Origin: Epinephelus fuscoguttatus
Taxonomy: Eukaryota; Chordata; Actinopteri; Perciformes; Serranidae
Length of the DNA stretch: 64,000 bases
Direction of reading: 5' to 3'
NCBI RefSeq assembly: GCF_011397635.1
Contig: NC_064775.1
Coordinates: 13,046,952-13,110,951, forward strand
This document shows positions 13,166 through 24,212 of this stretch, in pieces (position 1 is the first letter of the stretch; each line of letters begins with the position of its first letter). The notes beneath the pieces are model-generated. The model worked only from the letters and a program-made list of their open reading frames with translations. It did not search any database and had not been told where the DNA came from. The position numbers were made by a program, and so were the translations under genes.

Positions 13166-14696
13166 GGGACTGTATGAAAGTTACTAGGGGGGAGAGGTTG
13201 TCAGAAAAGGGGGAGTGATTTCTATGGCTTCATGGCTTTATTTTCTCCGAATAATCACATAAGGAGCTGATCGGACCAATATGTTTGCTTTGAAAAATAG
13301 CACACCTGTGATTGAACATTAACTCAAACAAAGAGTGCTTTATTTTTCAATTTCCTGTACACTTGCTGTGCAATTCTGCTTTATAACAGAGTGCAGGACT
13401 GGAATAAAAGTGTCACATAAATATAATATGATGCATGTTCAGCATCACATATTGCCAATTGCTTTACTTATCAGTGTCGTGAGATGAAACATGTTGACTG
13501 TGGTTGTCTGTAGTTGTCAGTCCACGATGAAATGTAGAACCACTTAAATCATCTTTTCTTTAACAACAACACTTTGTTAGCATGGCATTTTGTTTGCCAA
13601 ACACTTTGGTGAGACTTATTGTGAAAATGTATGTTCTATCAAGAGACCAAGGCTGCGTTGCAACAACAAAGATTAATTTAAACCTGATTAAATGATACTA
13701 TCAAGTTGTATCAAATTTTAAAACTAGCATAAAATCAAAAAAGATTAAATTTTAACATCTCTTTAAACATTAAACTTGCTCTTGAGGAGGTTTAACTTTT
13801 AAAATGGCTGCCTTTTCCAGATGGATTGAGCAAAATAGTACTGCTTCGAAGCGAGTTAAGGGACAGAGTTAACCCAATTGAGTTTTATGATTGTGCTGAA
13901 CTTCTTTCAAGATACTGGTTCAGCAAGAAAACTGTTGTGAAGCTTCACAGGGAGATTGGCGCAACTGTTAAACATGGCAGTGAAAGAAAGAGAAGTTACA
14001 ACTCTCTGCCAGTTGCTGCCAGGCAGTCTCCCTTTTCCATACTGTGCTGTTGTCCTTTTTTGTTTGTTTTAAACTTCTATTATTTGGCAGTTTTGCTCCA
14101 TTAATTCTTCCAGCAAGTTCTTTCTCAAAAAAGGAGAAATTGGAGCTTCCTGCCAAGTCATCATGGGTAACATTACTGTTAGGCTAACTGACTTTTTAGC
14201 TAGCACTGTGGAATTTTGTTAAGGAATAAAGAGCAGCTGAAAGTTAAATTACTTATTTTATTTTGGGTAAGCAAGCATCTCCATATTGATTGAACTCTAT
14301 TTAATTTTAGTTTGCATCAATAAACGTGGATTTTCTAAATGGCGATTAGCTTTAATTGTGCAACAAAACCCTGCTTAAATTTTAAATCTGGATTGAGGCA
14401 TTTTAAACCTTGTTTTCCAAAACTCTGATTAGAACTAATCTTAGATTAAATTAATCTACGCAAATGTTTAAATCAGGGCACGTCATCTTGATTTCTCTAT
14501 ACCGATGTATTATATCAAGACACAGGGTGGAGGGTGTTACAGTTACAAAGTTAAAGGTATCATTTTTACTTACTGGACTGCTAAATAACATTTTTTGTGT
14601 TTGAGGAATTTAAGAGAGAAGTCACAGATACAAGAAAAAGGGGGAAAACTGAAAGGTTCATCTGTCTCCCCACAAAAATAACGTTCATACAGGCCC
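13166..14696. mobile_element. Probable Harbinger-like element, GGGACTGTA family (copy 1)
   Basis: The left end GGGACTGTATGAAAGTTACT follows TTA. The right end is a mutated inverse complement (TTCATACAGGCCC) followed by TGA instead of TTA. The left end closely matches the elements at 40465 and 56452. A Harbinger transposase remnant lies inside, though it may belong to a second, nested element at about 13650-14480. The right boundary is the weakest part of this call. Confidence 0.5.
13826..13990 (+). pseudogene. PIF/Harbinger transposase remnant (N-terminal part)
   Basis: The frame starting near 13840 encodes a stretch with the words RDRVNPIEFYD, AELLSRYWFSKKTV and REIGATVKHGSERKR. This is the arrangement I know from the N-terminal region of HARBI1/Harbinger-type transposases. 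About 50 residues are recognisable. After roughly 13990 the frame loses similarity and stops. No catalytic DDE part is visible, so it is a dead fragment. Recognition is from memory of the family. Confidence 0.6.
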
Positions 14697-16669
14697 TGAG
14701 TAACTGACAAGAGTCACACAGAGCAAGAAAGATTGATAATTATTTGTGGTTATTACCAGTTTTTCCTACTGTGTTGTAGCAAAAAAGGGTCTTAATAAAA
14801 CTGTGGAGGGCTTCTTGGTTTATTAATAAAAAGAGAAATTAGTCACTCACTCAAATTTGGTATTTCACCAGGTGAGATACGCCAGTGTGTTTCTTGGCAC
14901 TGCTTTTGTCAAAACAAATAGTCCAAACTTGCCTTCACCTAATCACACACACTCACTCAGGTACTGAGAAACCCACAAACCGTAAGGGATCTGATTTTTG
15001 GGAGCTCATCCAGCTCATCACAGCGGTCTGTGCTCTTCTCAGCCAAATTCAGTCCACAGAGACTTACTCACAAGGAGAGAAAATCGAATGGAAAACACTG
15101 CTGTACACCAGCAGGGTAACAGGTAGTCCAAGAAAGAGGCATCAACAAGTTATTAGAGTGCATATAGGGAAAAAGGGAAAGTGATCACTCTTGTTGTAGG
15201 GTTTGAAAGAGAATTTTCCAGAGCAATATTGCTGCAGAATGTCCTTGAATCTGATTTCTTTATTTAGCTGTTGAATGAAAGCTCCCGGAAAATAAACTGC
15301 AGCCCTGAGGAATGAAAGAAATAAAATGTTCAGCTTTTTATTTGGGCTTTATATTTGGTTGCTGTCTCTGACATCGTAAGGTCACAGTGATCTTTGCGCA
15401 CAAGATGAACGTTTTCAATTTCCCTTTTATCTATGTTGTGTTCCTTTTGAAAAACTTTTTGAAAATGGCTGAAATTCTCCCGGCGCTGACTCCTTCAGTC
15501 ACCTCGCTGTTATGCCGGTCATCTCTGAACTCAATAGATAAGAGCGGAAAGCTGTGTTTGTTGGTTGAAAGGTTTGCGCGCAGCTGGGTTACAGCAATTT
15601 TTTGAAGCGTTGTTCGTGGCAGATCAGAGTGATCCAGATACACGAAAGGTGCTGGAGACGAAAAAAACTCATTACCAGAGGTAGGCAGGAGCAAATTGGT
15701 GTGACAAAAACAAAAATAATTTCACATCTGCAGGATATTAAATGCTTTACCTGCTAGGTTTGCATTGATTTCTGTGTCATTATTCTCTAACACCCTCAGA
15801 CGCACTCGATGATGTTTTTCATTTAAACCCTAATCACACTCTCTGTTCGCTCTATAGACTTCCAGTGCTGTGGTATATCTTCCTGCTCATATTTCTTTTT
15901 TAACTGCGGCCGGATATGAGAAATTTGATGTATAGTTTCATCCTCCCTCACTGTGTTGAAGATGTGGCTCATGGTGTTTTGTCAGACAGTTTCTTCAACC
16001 TTTGGATCATTCACTGCACACATCCAAACTAAATACTGAATGCTGGCGCCATTCAGTCTAAGACGTTGTTTTAAAACAAAATGCTGGGGCTGTTTGACTA
16101 AAATAAAATTCATATTATCTGTGCAAATATGGCTGGGAAGATATGTGTATCCCAATTCAACATGATACTTGGGTGCTGACTGGATATCTATTACGATTTT
16201 TAAGCACTGTAATTCAATGTTATGATTTATTGTAATTTTTGTTTTACTTATTTAACACTAGATCATGGGAAAAAGTTAAATACCCTGCTGTTTCTCTCTC
16301 TATGTTTATCAGACCACAAATGAGACAACAATTAGCTAACCAGCCACCCTGCGGTTCCTCAGTTTCACTCCCCGCTGCTAGGAGATTATTTTCCAAGAGG
16401 AGCGCAGGTGGCCTAATCTGTGTAACAGCAGCAACATAAAGTTTGTTCATACCATGGTTTGGAATTCTGTCCTCAGACCATCCACCATTTTCTGCTTTCT
16501 TGCTTTGGCTTTGTTTTTCTTGAAAGGGATATGATGTCACCTTGCTTTTAGACCACAATAAATTTGAATTATATTAACCAAAGCATTATAAAATTGTTTT
16601 TGAAAAATCGTAAAAACAAAATCGCAATATTTAATGAATTGTTTTTCCCACTCCTACATGCAAAGGTCA

Positions 16670-16830
16670 AAAAGTAGGTCTTTATGCTAAGCTAAACCTA
16701 CTGTAAACGGCTGTAGCTTCATATTTAGCATTCAGACATGAGAGTGGTTTCGATTGTCTCCTAACTTTTGGAAATAAAAAGTAATTAGTGTATGTCCCAA
16801 TATGTTGAATTACTCCGTTAAGTCAAAGAA
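16670..16830. repeat. Fragment of TTAA-flanked repeat family
   Basis: The stretch carries the words TATGCTAAGCTAA, CTGTAGCTTCATATTTAGC and AGACATGAGAG, followed by a CCCAATATGTTGAATTACTCC end. The same words appear at the 3' end of the element at 51828-52711, so this is a truncated relative. It lies just upstream of the hs6st3 acceptor. Confidence 0.55.
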
Positions 16831-16909
16831 AGGCATTCTGGACGTGTCCTTGAGCTCATGTACCTACGACACACATCGTCTTATGTATCTGCTTTATCTG
16901 TTTCTGCAG

Positions 16910-17669
16910 GAATTTCTACTACATCACCATGCTACGGGACCCTGTATCACGCTACCTCAGTGAGTGGAAGCATGTGCAGCGTGGGGCCACTTGGAAAACC
17001 GCCCTTCACATGTGTGATGGCCGCCCGCCTACTCAGGACGAGCTCCCAGCCTGCTACAGCGGTGAAGACTGGACAGGCGTGCCCCTGGTGGACTTCATGA
17101 GCTGCCCTTCTAACCTTGCCAACAACCGGCAGGTCCGCATGCTGGCGGACCTCAGCCTGGTGGGCTGTTACAACATGTCGTCCCAGAGCGAGCTGGAGCG
17201 AGGCCGTGTCCTGCTTGCCAGCGCCAAAGCCAACCTGCGCAACATGGCTTTCTATGGCCTGACAGAGTTCCAGCGCAAGACGCAGTACCTATTCGAGCGG
17301 ACGTTCGGCCTGCGATTCATCCGGGCCTTCACGCAGATCAACAGCACGCGCGCCGCCAGCGTGGGAATCAGCGAGAAGGTGCGGTGGCGCATTGAAGGGC
17401 TGAATGCCCTCGATATGGAGCTGTACGAGTACGCCAAGGAGCTCTTCCTTCGGCGCTACCAGTACAACCGGCAGAGGCAGCACCAGGAGGAGCGTCTGAG
17501 GAGGTGGCAGGAGAGGCAGCAGAGGCAGCGGCTGCACAGGACCTATCTGGCTGAGCTGTGGAGACTAGGAGGAGGAGGAGGAGGATTGGAGGAGGAAGAG
17601 GAGCAGATGAAGGGGCTAGAGGAGGTAGCCACGACAGAGGACTACAGCAGCCAGGTGGTGAGGTGGTGA
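16910..17669 (+). CDS. hs6st3: Heparan-sulfate 6-O-sulfotransferase 3, terminal exon (5' partial)
   Basis: HS6ST enzymes are Golgi type II membrane proteins that transfer sulfate from PAPS to the 6-O position of glucosamine in heparan sulfate. This exon encodes the last 252 residues after one base completing a split codon. LRDPVSRYLSEW at its start is the PAPS 3'-phosphate-binding region, followed by the family blocks WKHVQRGATWKT, NLANNRQVRMLADLSLVGC and LTEFQRKTQYLFERTF. Two N-glycosylation sequons (NMS, NST) are visible. The tail is Arg/Gln-rich, then has six Gly and five Glu in a row, and ends TEDYSSQVVRW. That ending resembles HS6ST3 rather than HS6ST1 as I remember them, and oxgr1 next door supports HS6ST3. 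The N-terminal exon lies outside the window. Teleosts may have a and b copies, which I cannot separate. Confidence 0.92.
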
Positions 17670-18252
17670 GCAGGACACGGGGACTAAAAACCAATGAACT
17701 GACTGATCGCTGTTTGATTCATTGTGCTTTACTCTCCTCCCTGTCGCTCCTCTGCTGTGAATCTGCCAAAACCTCCTGCCCTCATAGCCTCATAGCTCTC
17801 TGTTGGACTGCCGAACGGTGTCTTAATATTTATGATGGATGTATTTGTCATGGCAACATAAACGTTTTGTATTTTGTTTTTTCTCATGGCTATTTTTGGC
17901 ACTGCAGTTGTGAAATGTATTTATTTATTCATTAGCAAGTGCTTTGAATGTCCTCAAAGCGGTGAAAACGTTTCCTAAATTTCGCTAATAATTAGTAAAA
18001 AAAATAATGCTTCATGAGGAAGGCCAATTTTAGTCTATTTTAAAAATGGTGAATGACTTGAAGGATCCTCTGTGTCATGTTTGTGATCTAGCGCCGTGTT
18101 GATCAGTGAAATCTTGTAGTTACTCTGTGGTGTTTGGCTTCATAAGAATATCAAAGCACAAACTTGGCAATAGTCTGCAGTGTGTTTTTTTCCCTCTCTG
18201 ACTGATTAAGCTGCAATATACAGAACGGCAATCTCTCGCAGGAAATGTGTTC

Positions 18253-18258
18253 AATAAA
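18253..18258 (+). terminator. hs6st3: Candidate poly(A) signal for hs6st3
   Basis: AATAAA lies 584 bp after the hs6st3 stop codon, in AT-rich DNA with no other gene nearby. It would give a 3' UTR of about 600 bp. Motif only. Confidence 0.45.
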
Positions 18259-20017
18259 AAATATGCAGCATCCAGTGATGTAAATTTGTCCTTGATGGAC
18301 TCTCTCTGGTACGCATGTGTACATGAACGTGTTCTACCTTGATCCTTTTTCACAGCATGTTCTCACCATAAAAATCTGAAATCTTCATGCGGTGTGCCAA
18401 CTTCTTCTATATCCTCGCACGCACAGACACACTGACGCACACTGATGAGGCTTTTTTTTTTCCTCGAAAAGGAGAGAGGAGAGCTGTGGGCCTGAAAGAC
18501 AGGCTGTCAGAGCCAGTTTCAGCGCTCTTACATCACAGACAGGGAACATTGGTATTTCCACCATTAGTGCATTGATCACAAGCTCTTCGCGTCCAAATTG
18601 ATCATTTAAAGTTCAATTGACCATGACTCTAGTGCAGCAGAAAATAGAGGAAACCAATTGGCTTGCTGAATGCTTTCTCCTCCATAATCTGACAAACATA
18701 CAGTACTTCGCTCCATTTGCACTCTGCTAGAAAAACAATCTATTTCAACACATTTCTACAGACGTGCCTTTGAGATGTTAGGTGCTGGGATGATTCATAT
18801 TAATATCCTGCTTCTGGAACATTGTGGCTGTAATAAGCACTTCCCCGACCACTCCACACAGACGTTTTGTTCACGAGGAGGAAAATGAGGATGAGGAGGA
18901 GATCAGTCAGGAGGCAGAAAAGGAAATGGCTATGTCCACAGACCAAAATAGCCTCTCCATCCCCAGCTGCAGTCTCTATTCTACTTGCACAGCATGCAAC
19001 AGAGAAAGATTAGAATTATGTAAGCCTGTGATAATGATGCTGGATTTTACTTCTCAGCGCACTCATGCACACAGAGAAGTGACACCTTAAAATGTTACAT
19101 TAATTCCTCCTTATATCATAAGAGTCCCTGTTATTTGACACAGCTCTCTAATTGTTTTGAATTGTGCTCTGAACCACAAACCGGGTATTGCAGCAGGGTG
19201 ACATATGGTATCCAGGATGAAGCAGTTTGGACAAATAGTGTAACAGCTTCCTTTATCTACGGATCATGTCTCTCTGTTGACAGGGAGAATTTGTTCCGGG
19301 AGGTTTGTGTTAGATGAAGATAAACGGATGTTTTTTGTTCTCAAAGATTTTCTCTGAGTAGCGAAACATTTCAGAACCCTTTGGTCCTTCCGTCGCCAGC
19401 TCTCTCCCTCTGTCTATACAGCAACATAGAAAGCAGGATGTAGGCTTTCAAAATGAGGAATGTGCTGCCTGCCTTGTTAGCTCATGGGGAAGGTGAATGC
19501 ATCTGCAAAGAGAAGTCGGCTAAGTGCTCAGACACAACCTCAGAGTCTTTCACAGATCAGTAGCTGCAGGAGGTGTTGGTGGGCTGTAAAATCATTTTAT
19601 CACACTGTTGGGGAGACAAACGCAGCAAACCATGATGATTGATATAGTCTGGTTTTCCTATCATTTGAAAATTTCCATCCATTTTCTAAGTACTGGGGAC
19701 TAAGGAAATGCAAAAATAATTAAATGATAAATTCAAAAAAAGCAACCTCTTAAGAAACATGTTGAAAAATTACTAGTAAACTAGTAACCAAGGCTCTTTT
19801 GGTAGCCCAGTCGCCAGAAGAAAATTTTGGCATTTTACATTTCTGCAAACCACAAATATGTTACATTTATACGTTCAGAGTCTAGGTTCAGAGAGGCACT
19901 TTATAAGTAGCTCCAGAATAATAGACCACAGAGCAACAGATATGTCTGAACTGCTGGCTTATTTATGTAGAAAATTTTGTATTAAAAAAACATAAATTAG
20001 TAGCAAATCATACATCT

Positions 20018-20020
<3 letters not shown>

Positions 20021-20057
<37 letters not shown>
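20021..20057. repeat. (AC)n microsatellite
   Basis: An uninterrupted run of about 18 AC units. Confidence 0.97.
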
Positions 20058-20059
<2 letters not shown>

Positions 20060-20324
20060 AATTGTGAGTTATTATCCCTTAAAACCATCCAGAAAAAAAC
20101 CCCAAGTATTTCACCATTTAATCTTCTTTTAGTTTGATTTAAATCTATTTGAGTTCAAGAGATAATTTTAACTTAGAGTCCTTTAAGTTGTCTTCTAATT
20201 TCTCTTTGACTTCACCCACTTCTCATTTTTTACTTTACCAGTTCACAAGTTTTGAAATTACAGTCACACAACCTGTTGGCATTACTAACCAGGCAAAAAA
20301 AAAAAAAAATCAGACACCAGTGAC

Positions 20325-20965
20325 AGGTGAGATAAATAACATTGACCATCTTTTTATGATGCAATGTTCTGCTGGTAAACCTTGGGTCCTGCCATCCATG
20401 TGGATGCCACTTGACACGCTCCACCAACCCAAACAAGCACACCCCCTCATGACAATGGCACTCCTCCATCCCTATGGCCTCCCCAGTAAGACAATGCACC
20501 CTGCCACACTGCAAAAACGGTTCAGGAATAGCCTGAGGAACGTGATGAAGAGCTCAAGGTTTCGATCTGGCTTTCAAAATCCCAACATCCCAATCTGATC
20601 AAGCATTTTTGGGACGTGCTAGTACCCCACTTCACAACCCCACAGGGCTCAAGGGATCTGCTACCACCTCCCTGGTGCCAAACACACCGCCAGAGGTCCT
20701 GTACCCAGAGCCAAGTTCTGTCCAAGGAGGCCCCACTGTGGATCAGGGATACCTCTGGAATACTGGCACATCCCATGAGTGCTCAATCAGATTGGGATCT
20801 GGGGAATTGTCTTGAGCCCTTTGTCAAGTTCATCAGGCCATTTCTGAACATCAATGCCAGAACCCAAGGTTTCCCAGCAGAATATTGCATCGTAACAAGA
20901 TGATCAGTGTTATTCACTTCACCTAACAGTGGTTTAATGTTTTGTCTGATCGGTGTATCTGATCG
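20325..20965. mobile_element. Inverted dimer of an internally deleted Tc1/mariner-like element
   Basis: The plus strand from 20325 and the minus strand from about 20965 carry the same text in opposite directions. Shared blocks include AATAACAYTGAYCATCTT, ATGCAATRTTCTGCTGG, AAACCTTGGGT, CCCAATCTGAT and GGGAYGTGC. The minus copy begins with a CACCGATCAGACAAAACATT end, the type of terminus I know from fish Tc1-like elements. The text is the C-terminal end of a Tc1-like transposase gene, including the region before the SPDLNPIEHLWD-type motif. Both arms are riddled with frameshifts and stops. Both join the 5' end to the 3' part of the gene at the same point, so the deletion predates the inversion. 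Confidence 0.75.
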
Positions 20966-21384
20966 ATAAATATTAAAAGTTTCGTCCTACCATGACTCAG
21001 GCGAAAGAATCACTGTCTTAATCCTTGGAGTGCAGGTTGGTCCTGAGGAAGCAGACGCCTGTCCAACACTATTTTTCCTACAGGTGGCTGCCATCTTCAT
21101 TCTCCAGCTTCAGAAGGATCCTCACAACCAAAACCTGGCCTGTTGTATAACAGTGAAATATACACACAAATGTTTTAGTCTTACTGTACATATTTCATAG
21201 CTAAAGCAAGTACTTCAGGAGGACTAGCATCTAAATGCAGGTTAATGTTAGATTAAACCTGTCTGACAAATAGAGCTACTTGCTCAGATTGACCTACCAG
21301 TAGGGGCAGATCTATTGGGATGGACCACCACCTCTGTCCATGCAGAGTAGCTCATTCTGTCGGAAACAGCTATCAGAATGTGCC

Positions 21385-21480
21385 TCCATGCGCATGCGCT
21401 CATCGTGTCGGTGGATCATTCTGAGTGGTAGCTCTGTTTGCCAGAGACTGCATCCTTAAAATGGCGGCGCCGTTCACCTC
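21385..21480. promoter_or_regulatory. GC-rich segment with NRF1-like and YY1-like motifs
   Basis: TGCGCATGCGC sits at about 21389-21399 and closely fits the NRF1 palindrome. AAAATGGCGGCGCCG follows at about 21458 and fits the YY1 consensus. The combination is typical of CpG promoters of housekeeping genes, yet no gene with a matching orientation is recognised here. It may be the promoter part of an old repeat. Motif evidence only. Confidence 0.3.
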
Positions 21481-22459
21481 ACTTTACTCATAAGGCTGAA
21501 CTTGACCATGCCTGTTGCGTTTAGCTTTTCACTTTGGTTTACACAAAGAAAACAAAACACAAAGTGCCCATTAGTAAGTTATCTACACCGTCTTAGTTTA
21601 GCTAAAGGCAATTTCGGCTGAGCATTTAGCTTAAAAAACAAGGAAACAGCACGCTAACTGACACAGAAAAATAATTGTCACTCACCAAATCCTTGTTAAA
21701 AACTTAGACAGAGCCAGAAACCAGCAGCGTAGAAAGAGGCTGAACACAAAATCCTCCAAAAATAGAAAAAAAAAGTTTTATTCCTCAAATATGTGTCTTT
21801 CGTTTTATTTCCTTCATCTTTCACCAGCTGGCGATGTCTGTCTCGCGCATTCCTCCTCCGTCACCAGCACGCGGCGCTACAGTTACACTGATTGGCTGTT
21901 ACCGTTGCTCTTCTTAAAGGAACAGTACACACAGTTAAACAGTAAAATCAACAGTTATCTACCACTATACAGTAACTGTTAATACTAATTAACTAAAAAC
22001 AATTGTCATTTATTTGCTTCCATTATATTTATTATTTGTTTAAGGTTATAAAAAGTAGGCTACACTATTATTGTTATTATACTATTTAACGATGTGGTGG
22101 CTGCATAGGATTGTTTCCAATGCGTCATTCAAACATTTCCAATAACTCCAGAGCATTGTAAAGTCCAAAAGTCAATTTTTTTTAATCTCGTGAATTATTC
22201 TGCTTTAATCCATGTTTGTTGGCATTTAGCCTTTCAATAACAACATTTGTACAAACTGTTTCAACTCCCACTTGCTGCACACAACGGGAGGCACACACCT
22301 CTTTAATGAACAATTACATTAACTCATTAAATAAAGTTGATTCAATAAAACATACTCATTTAATTCAAATTGAGAATTCTGTTTTAAGATTTTATTTATT
22401 TACATATTAGGGTGGTGATGTCATAAAATATGGCTTTATTCAAAAACTTTAATAGAAGC

Positions 22460-22493
<34 letters not shown>

Positions 22494-23073
22494 CATATAT
22501 ATTTGATACAACCCTTGTAATTATTTATCATCCATGGATGTATTACATATAACTCAGTACAAAATACAGATGTTTGTTTTCTAACAAGATGATAATTTTA
22601 TGATTCTTGAAACAGACAAAATACCATCAGGCTAATACAAGGCTAAAATGAGCTCGCTAGCTACAATCTTTTACAGGTGTTCACCACTAAACTTTAATTT
22701 TAGCTCGTCAATCATGTAGTAAAAAATAGTGTGATGTAATGCACTAACCAAAACCATTGTAGTTTCATGATAAAAACAACTTTATGTTCATGGTTAAGAT
22801 ATTCACAGGTGAAATATATGACATGTTGTAAAACTGCAGGTGTTTACTAAGGACAAGGACCTGGAAACCCACAGTTCAGGAATGCAAACATACTTCCTTG
22901 TTTTAGGACCACAAACTAAAACCTTTTATTTTCATGGCTGCAAACAAAAGAATCCATTTCAGTGTTATTCATTCAAACAATTCTCACGTGTGTGTAAATC
23001 TTAACATGCACTTCTTACAGCTTTAACCTTTAGTCATTTATGTTTACATTTCTGGGGTTGGCACACTAAACTA

Positions 23074-23079
23074 TTTATT
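23074..23079 (-). terminator. oxgr1: Candidate poly(A) signal for oxgr1
   Basis: AATAAA on the minus strand, about 120 bp past the oxgr1 stop codon. This would give a short 3' UTR. Confidence 0.55.
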
Positions 23080-23198
23080 GTCTCTGGGTGGCACACAGAC
23101 GCCACAGCTGTTATTCAGCTTTCCCGGTATCGTGTCTGAGTAAGTAAACTTACGGTAAGTCCAGAGTGAGATCAAAGACAGTGTCGGACAGTGATCAG

Positions 23199-24212
23199 TC
23201 ATACAGCAGGCATGTCATGGCCTGTCTTGCTGATGATGGCCAGGTGGAGCAGTGACCTGGCCTTGGTCAGCCACGTAAAGTTTTCCCAGTAAAAAGTGCT
23301 GAGGAAGGCCCTCCTGAATTTATCACCTGACAGAGTGTACAATGCCAGGTTAAAAAATGTGTTGAGTCCAGCCAGAGGCCTGGAGATAATATATGCTGCA
23401 TGCACGATGCGCTCCACCATGCACGGCGTCTCTGGTATCTTTCGAGTTTCTATCCGCAACACACGCAGGATGTGATATGGCAGGAAACACACCACAAACA
23501 CCACCAGGATCAGCACGGTCACACGCCGTGCTCGCATTCGACACGGGCTGGTTGAGGAGGGCCCTTTCACCAACTGTTTCACTACACCAATGTAACACAT
23601 GAATACCACCACTAGAGGGAGTAGGAATCCGATTGCAGTGAGCAGCCAGCCATACCACCGCACATCATCGACGGGTATGGTGCTAGCAAAGTCTAAGCAG
23701 TAGGTCTTGTTGTTGCGCTTTTCCAGGGATATCATCGTTAACATGGGTGTGATTTCAGCTGCGGCGATGACCCAGACAACTGAGCACGCAATTATACCCC
23801 AAGACTTCTGCTGCACCTGTGCAGACCTCAGAGGTTTGATCACCACCATGTAGCGGAAAACTGCGTGACACATCAGGAAAAGGATGCTCCCATACAAGTT
23901 AAAATGAAACCCAAAACGCACAAAGCGGCACATGAAGTCGCCGAGTGTCCACGAATCCCCGTTGCTGTAGTAGTAGATCAGGAAGGGCATACTGAGGACG
24001 TAGAGGAGGTCAGTCAGTGCCAGGTTGACCATGATGATGCTGCTGCTCGTCCAGGGACGCAGCTTCGTCAGGTAAATACCAAGTGAAGTCACGTTGCCCA
24101 CTAGGCCCACGATGAAGATGACGCCGTAGGAGACAGGCAGGTAATAGCGTTTCATCAGTCGGTCCACGTCGGTGCAGTTGTGAAGTTCGCCGTAGTAGAG
24201 GATACTGGCCAT
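23199..24212 (-). CDS. oxgr1: 2-oxoglutarate receptor 1-like GPCR (complete, single coding exon)
   Basis: The 337-residue protein has the seven-helix class A layout and the same length as human OXGR1, a plasma-membrane receptor for 2-oxoglutarate that is also reported to respond to leukotriene E4. Blocks resembling OXGR1 are YLPVSYG at the start of helix 1, LRPWTSSSIIMVNLALTDLLY, FMCRFVRFGFHFNLYGSILFL, FLPYHILRVLRIE and IISRPLAGLNTF. Cys95 and Cys172 can form the extracellular disulfide. Asn12 is in an NCT glycosylation sequon. Helix 3 ends FRY rather than DRY, and helix 7 has NLALY instead of NPxxY; both also occur in OXGR1. Arg99, His103, Arg250 and Arg278 fall at positions 3.29, 3.33, 6.55 and 7.39, the acid-binding set of this receptor group. 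A CAG at 24221-24223 could be a 5' UTR splice acceptor. A related P2Y-like or SUCNR1-type receptor is less likely. Confidence 0.9.
   Translation of the reverse strand: MASILYYGELHNCTDVDRLMKRYYLPVSYGVIFIVGLVGNVTSLGIYLTKLRPWTSSSIIMVNLALTDLLYVLSMPFLIYYYSNGDSWTLGDFMCRFVRFGFHFNLYGSILFLMCHAVFRYMVVIKPLRSAQVQQKSWGIIACSVVWVIAAAEITPMLTMISLEKRNNKTYCLDFASTIPVDDVRWYGWLLTAIGFLLPLVVVFMCYIGVVKQLVKGPSSTSPCRMRARRVTVLILVVFVVCFLPYHILRVLRIETRKIPETPCMVERIVHAAYIISRPLAGLNTFFNLALYTLSGDKFRRAFLSTFYWENFTWLTKARSLLHLAIISKTGHDMPAV

Larger units (their letters stand above)
1..16909 (+). other. hs6st3: Intron of hs6st3 (upstream exon outside window)
   Basis: No coding exon was recognised here. The stretch ends at a clear acceptor, a pyrimidine-rich run followed by CAG at 16907-16909, directly before the sulfotransferase exon. 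HS6ST genes have a long first intron, so the whole stretch is read as intron. It holds the interspersed repeats listed separately. The pieces in between (for example 1100-3740, 5920-10160, 12100-13160 and 14700-16660) are AT-rich and show only short chance reading frames. That this is all one intron is inference; an unrecognised nested gene cannot be excluded. Confidence 0.7.
18280..23073. other. Intergenic region between hs6st3 and oxgr1
   Basis: No coding exon was recognised. The stretch contains a CA microsatellite, an inverted Tc1-type element, a GC-rich segment at about 21380-21480 and a poly(A) run at 22468-22490. The two genes are convergent here (hs6st3 on +, oxgr1 on -), so their 3' ends face each other. 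The remaining sequence is AT-rich with nothing I can name. Confidence 0.7.

Noticed and set aside
17368..17694. Minus-strand Pro/Leu-rich frames opposite hs6st3
   Set aside because: They arise from the GC-rich coding strand of the sulfotransferase exon and its GGA/GAG tract.
21791..21982. Small plus-strand frame after the GC-rich segment
   Set aside because: It is short, has no conserved pattern and lies in sequence that looks like a repeat.
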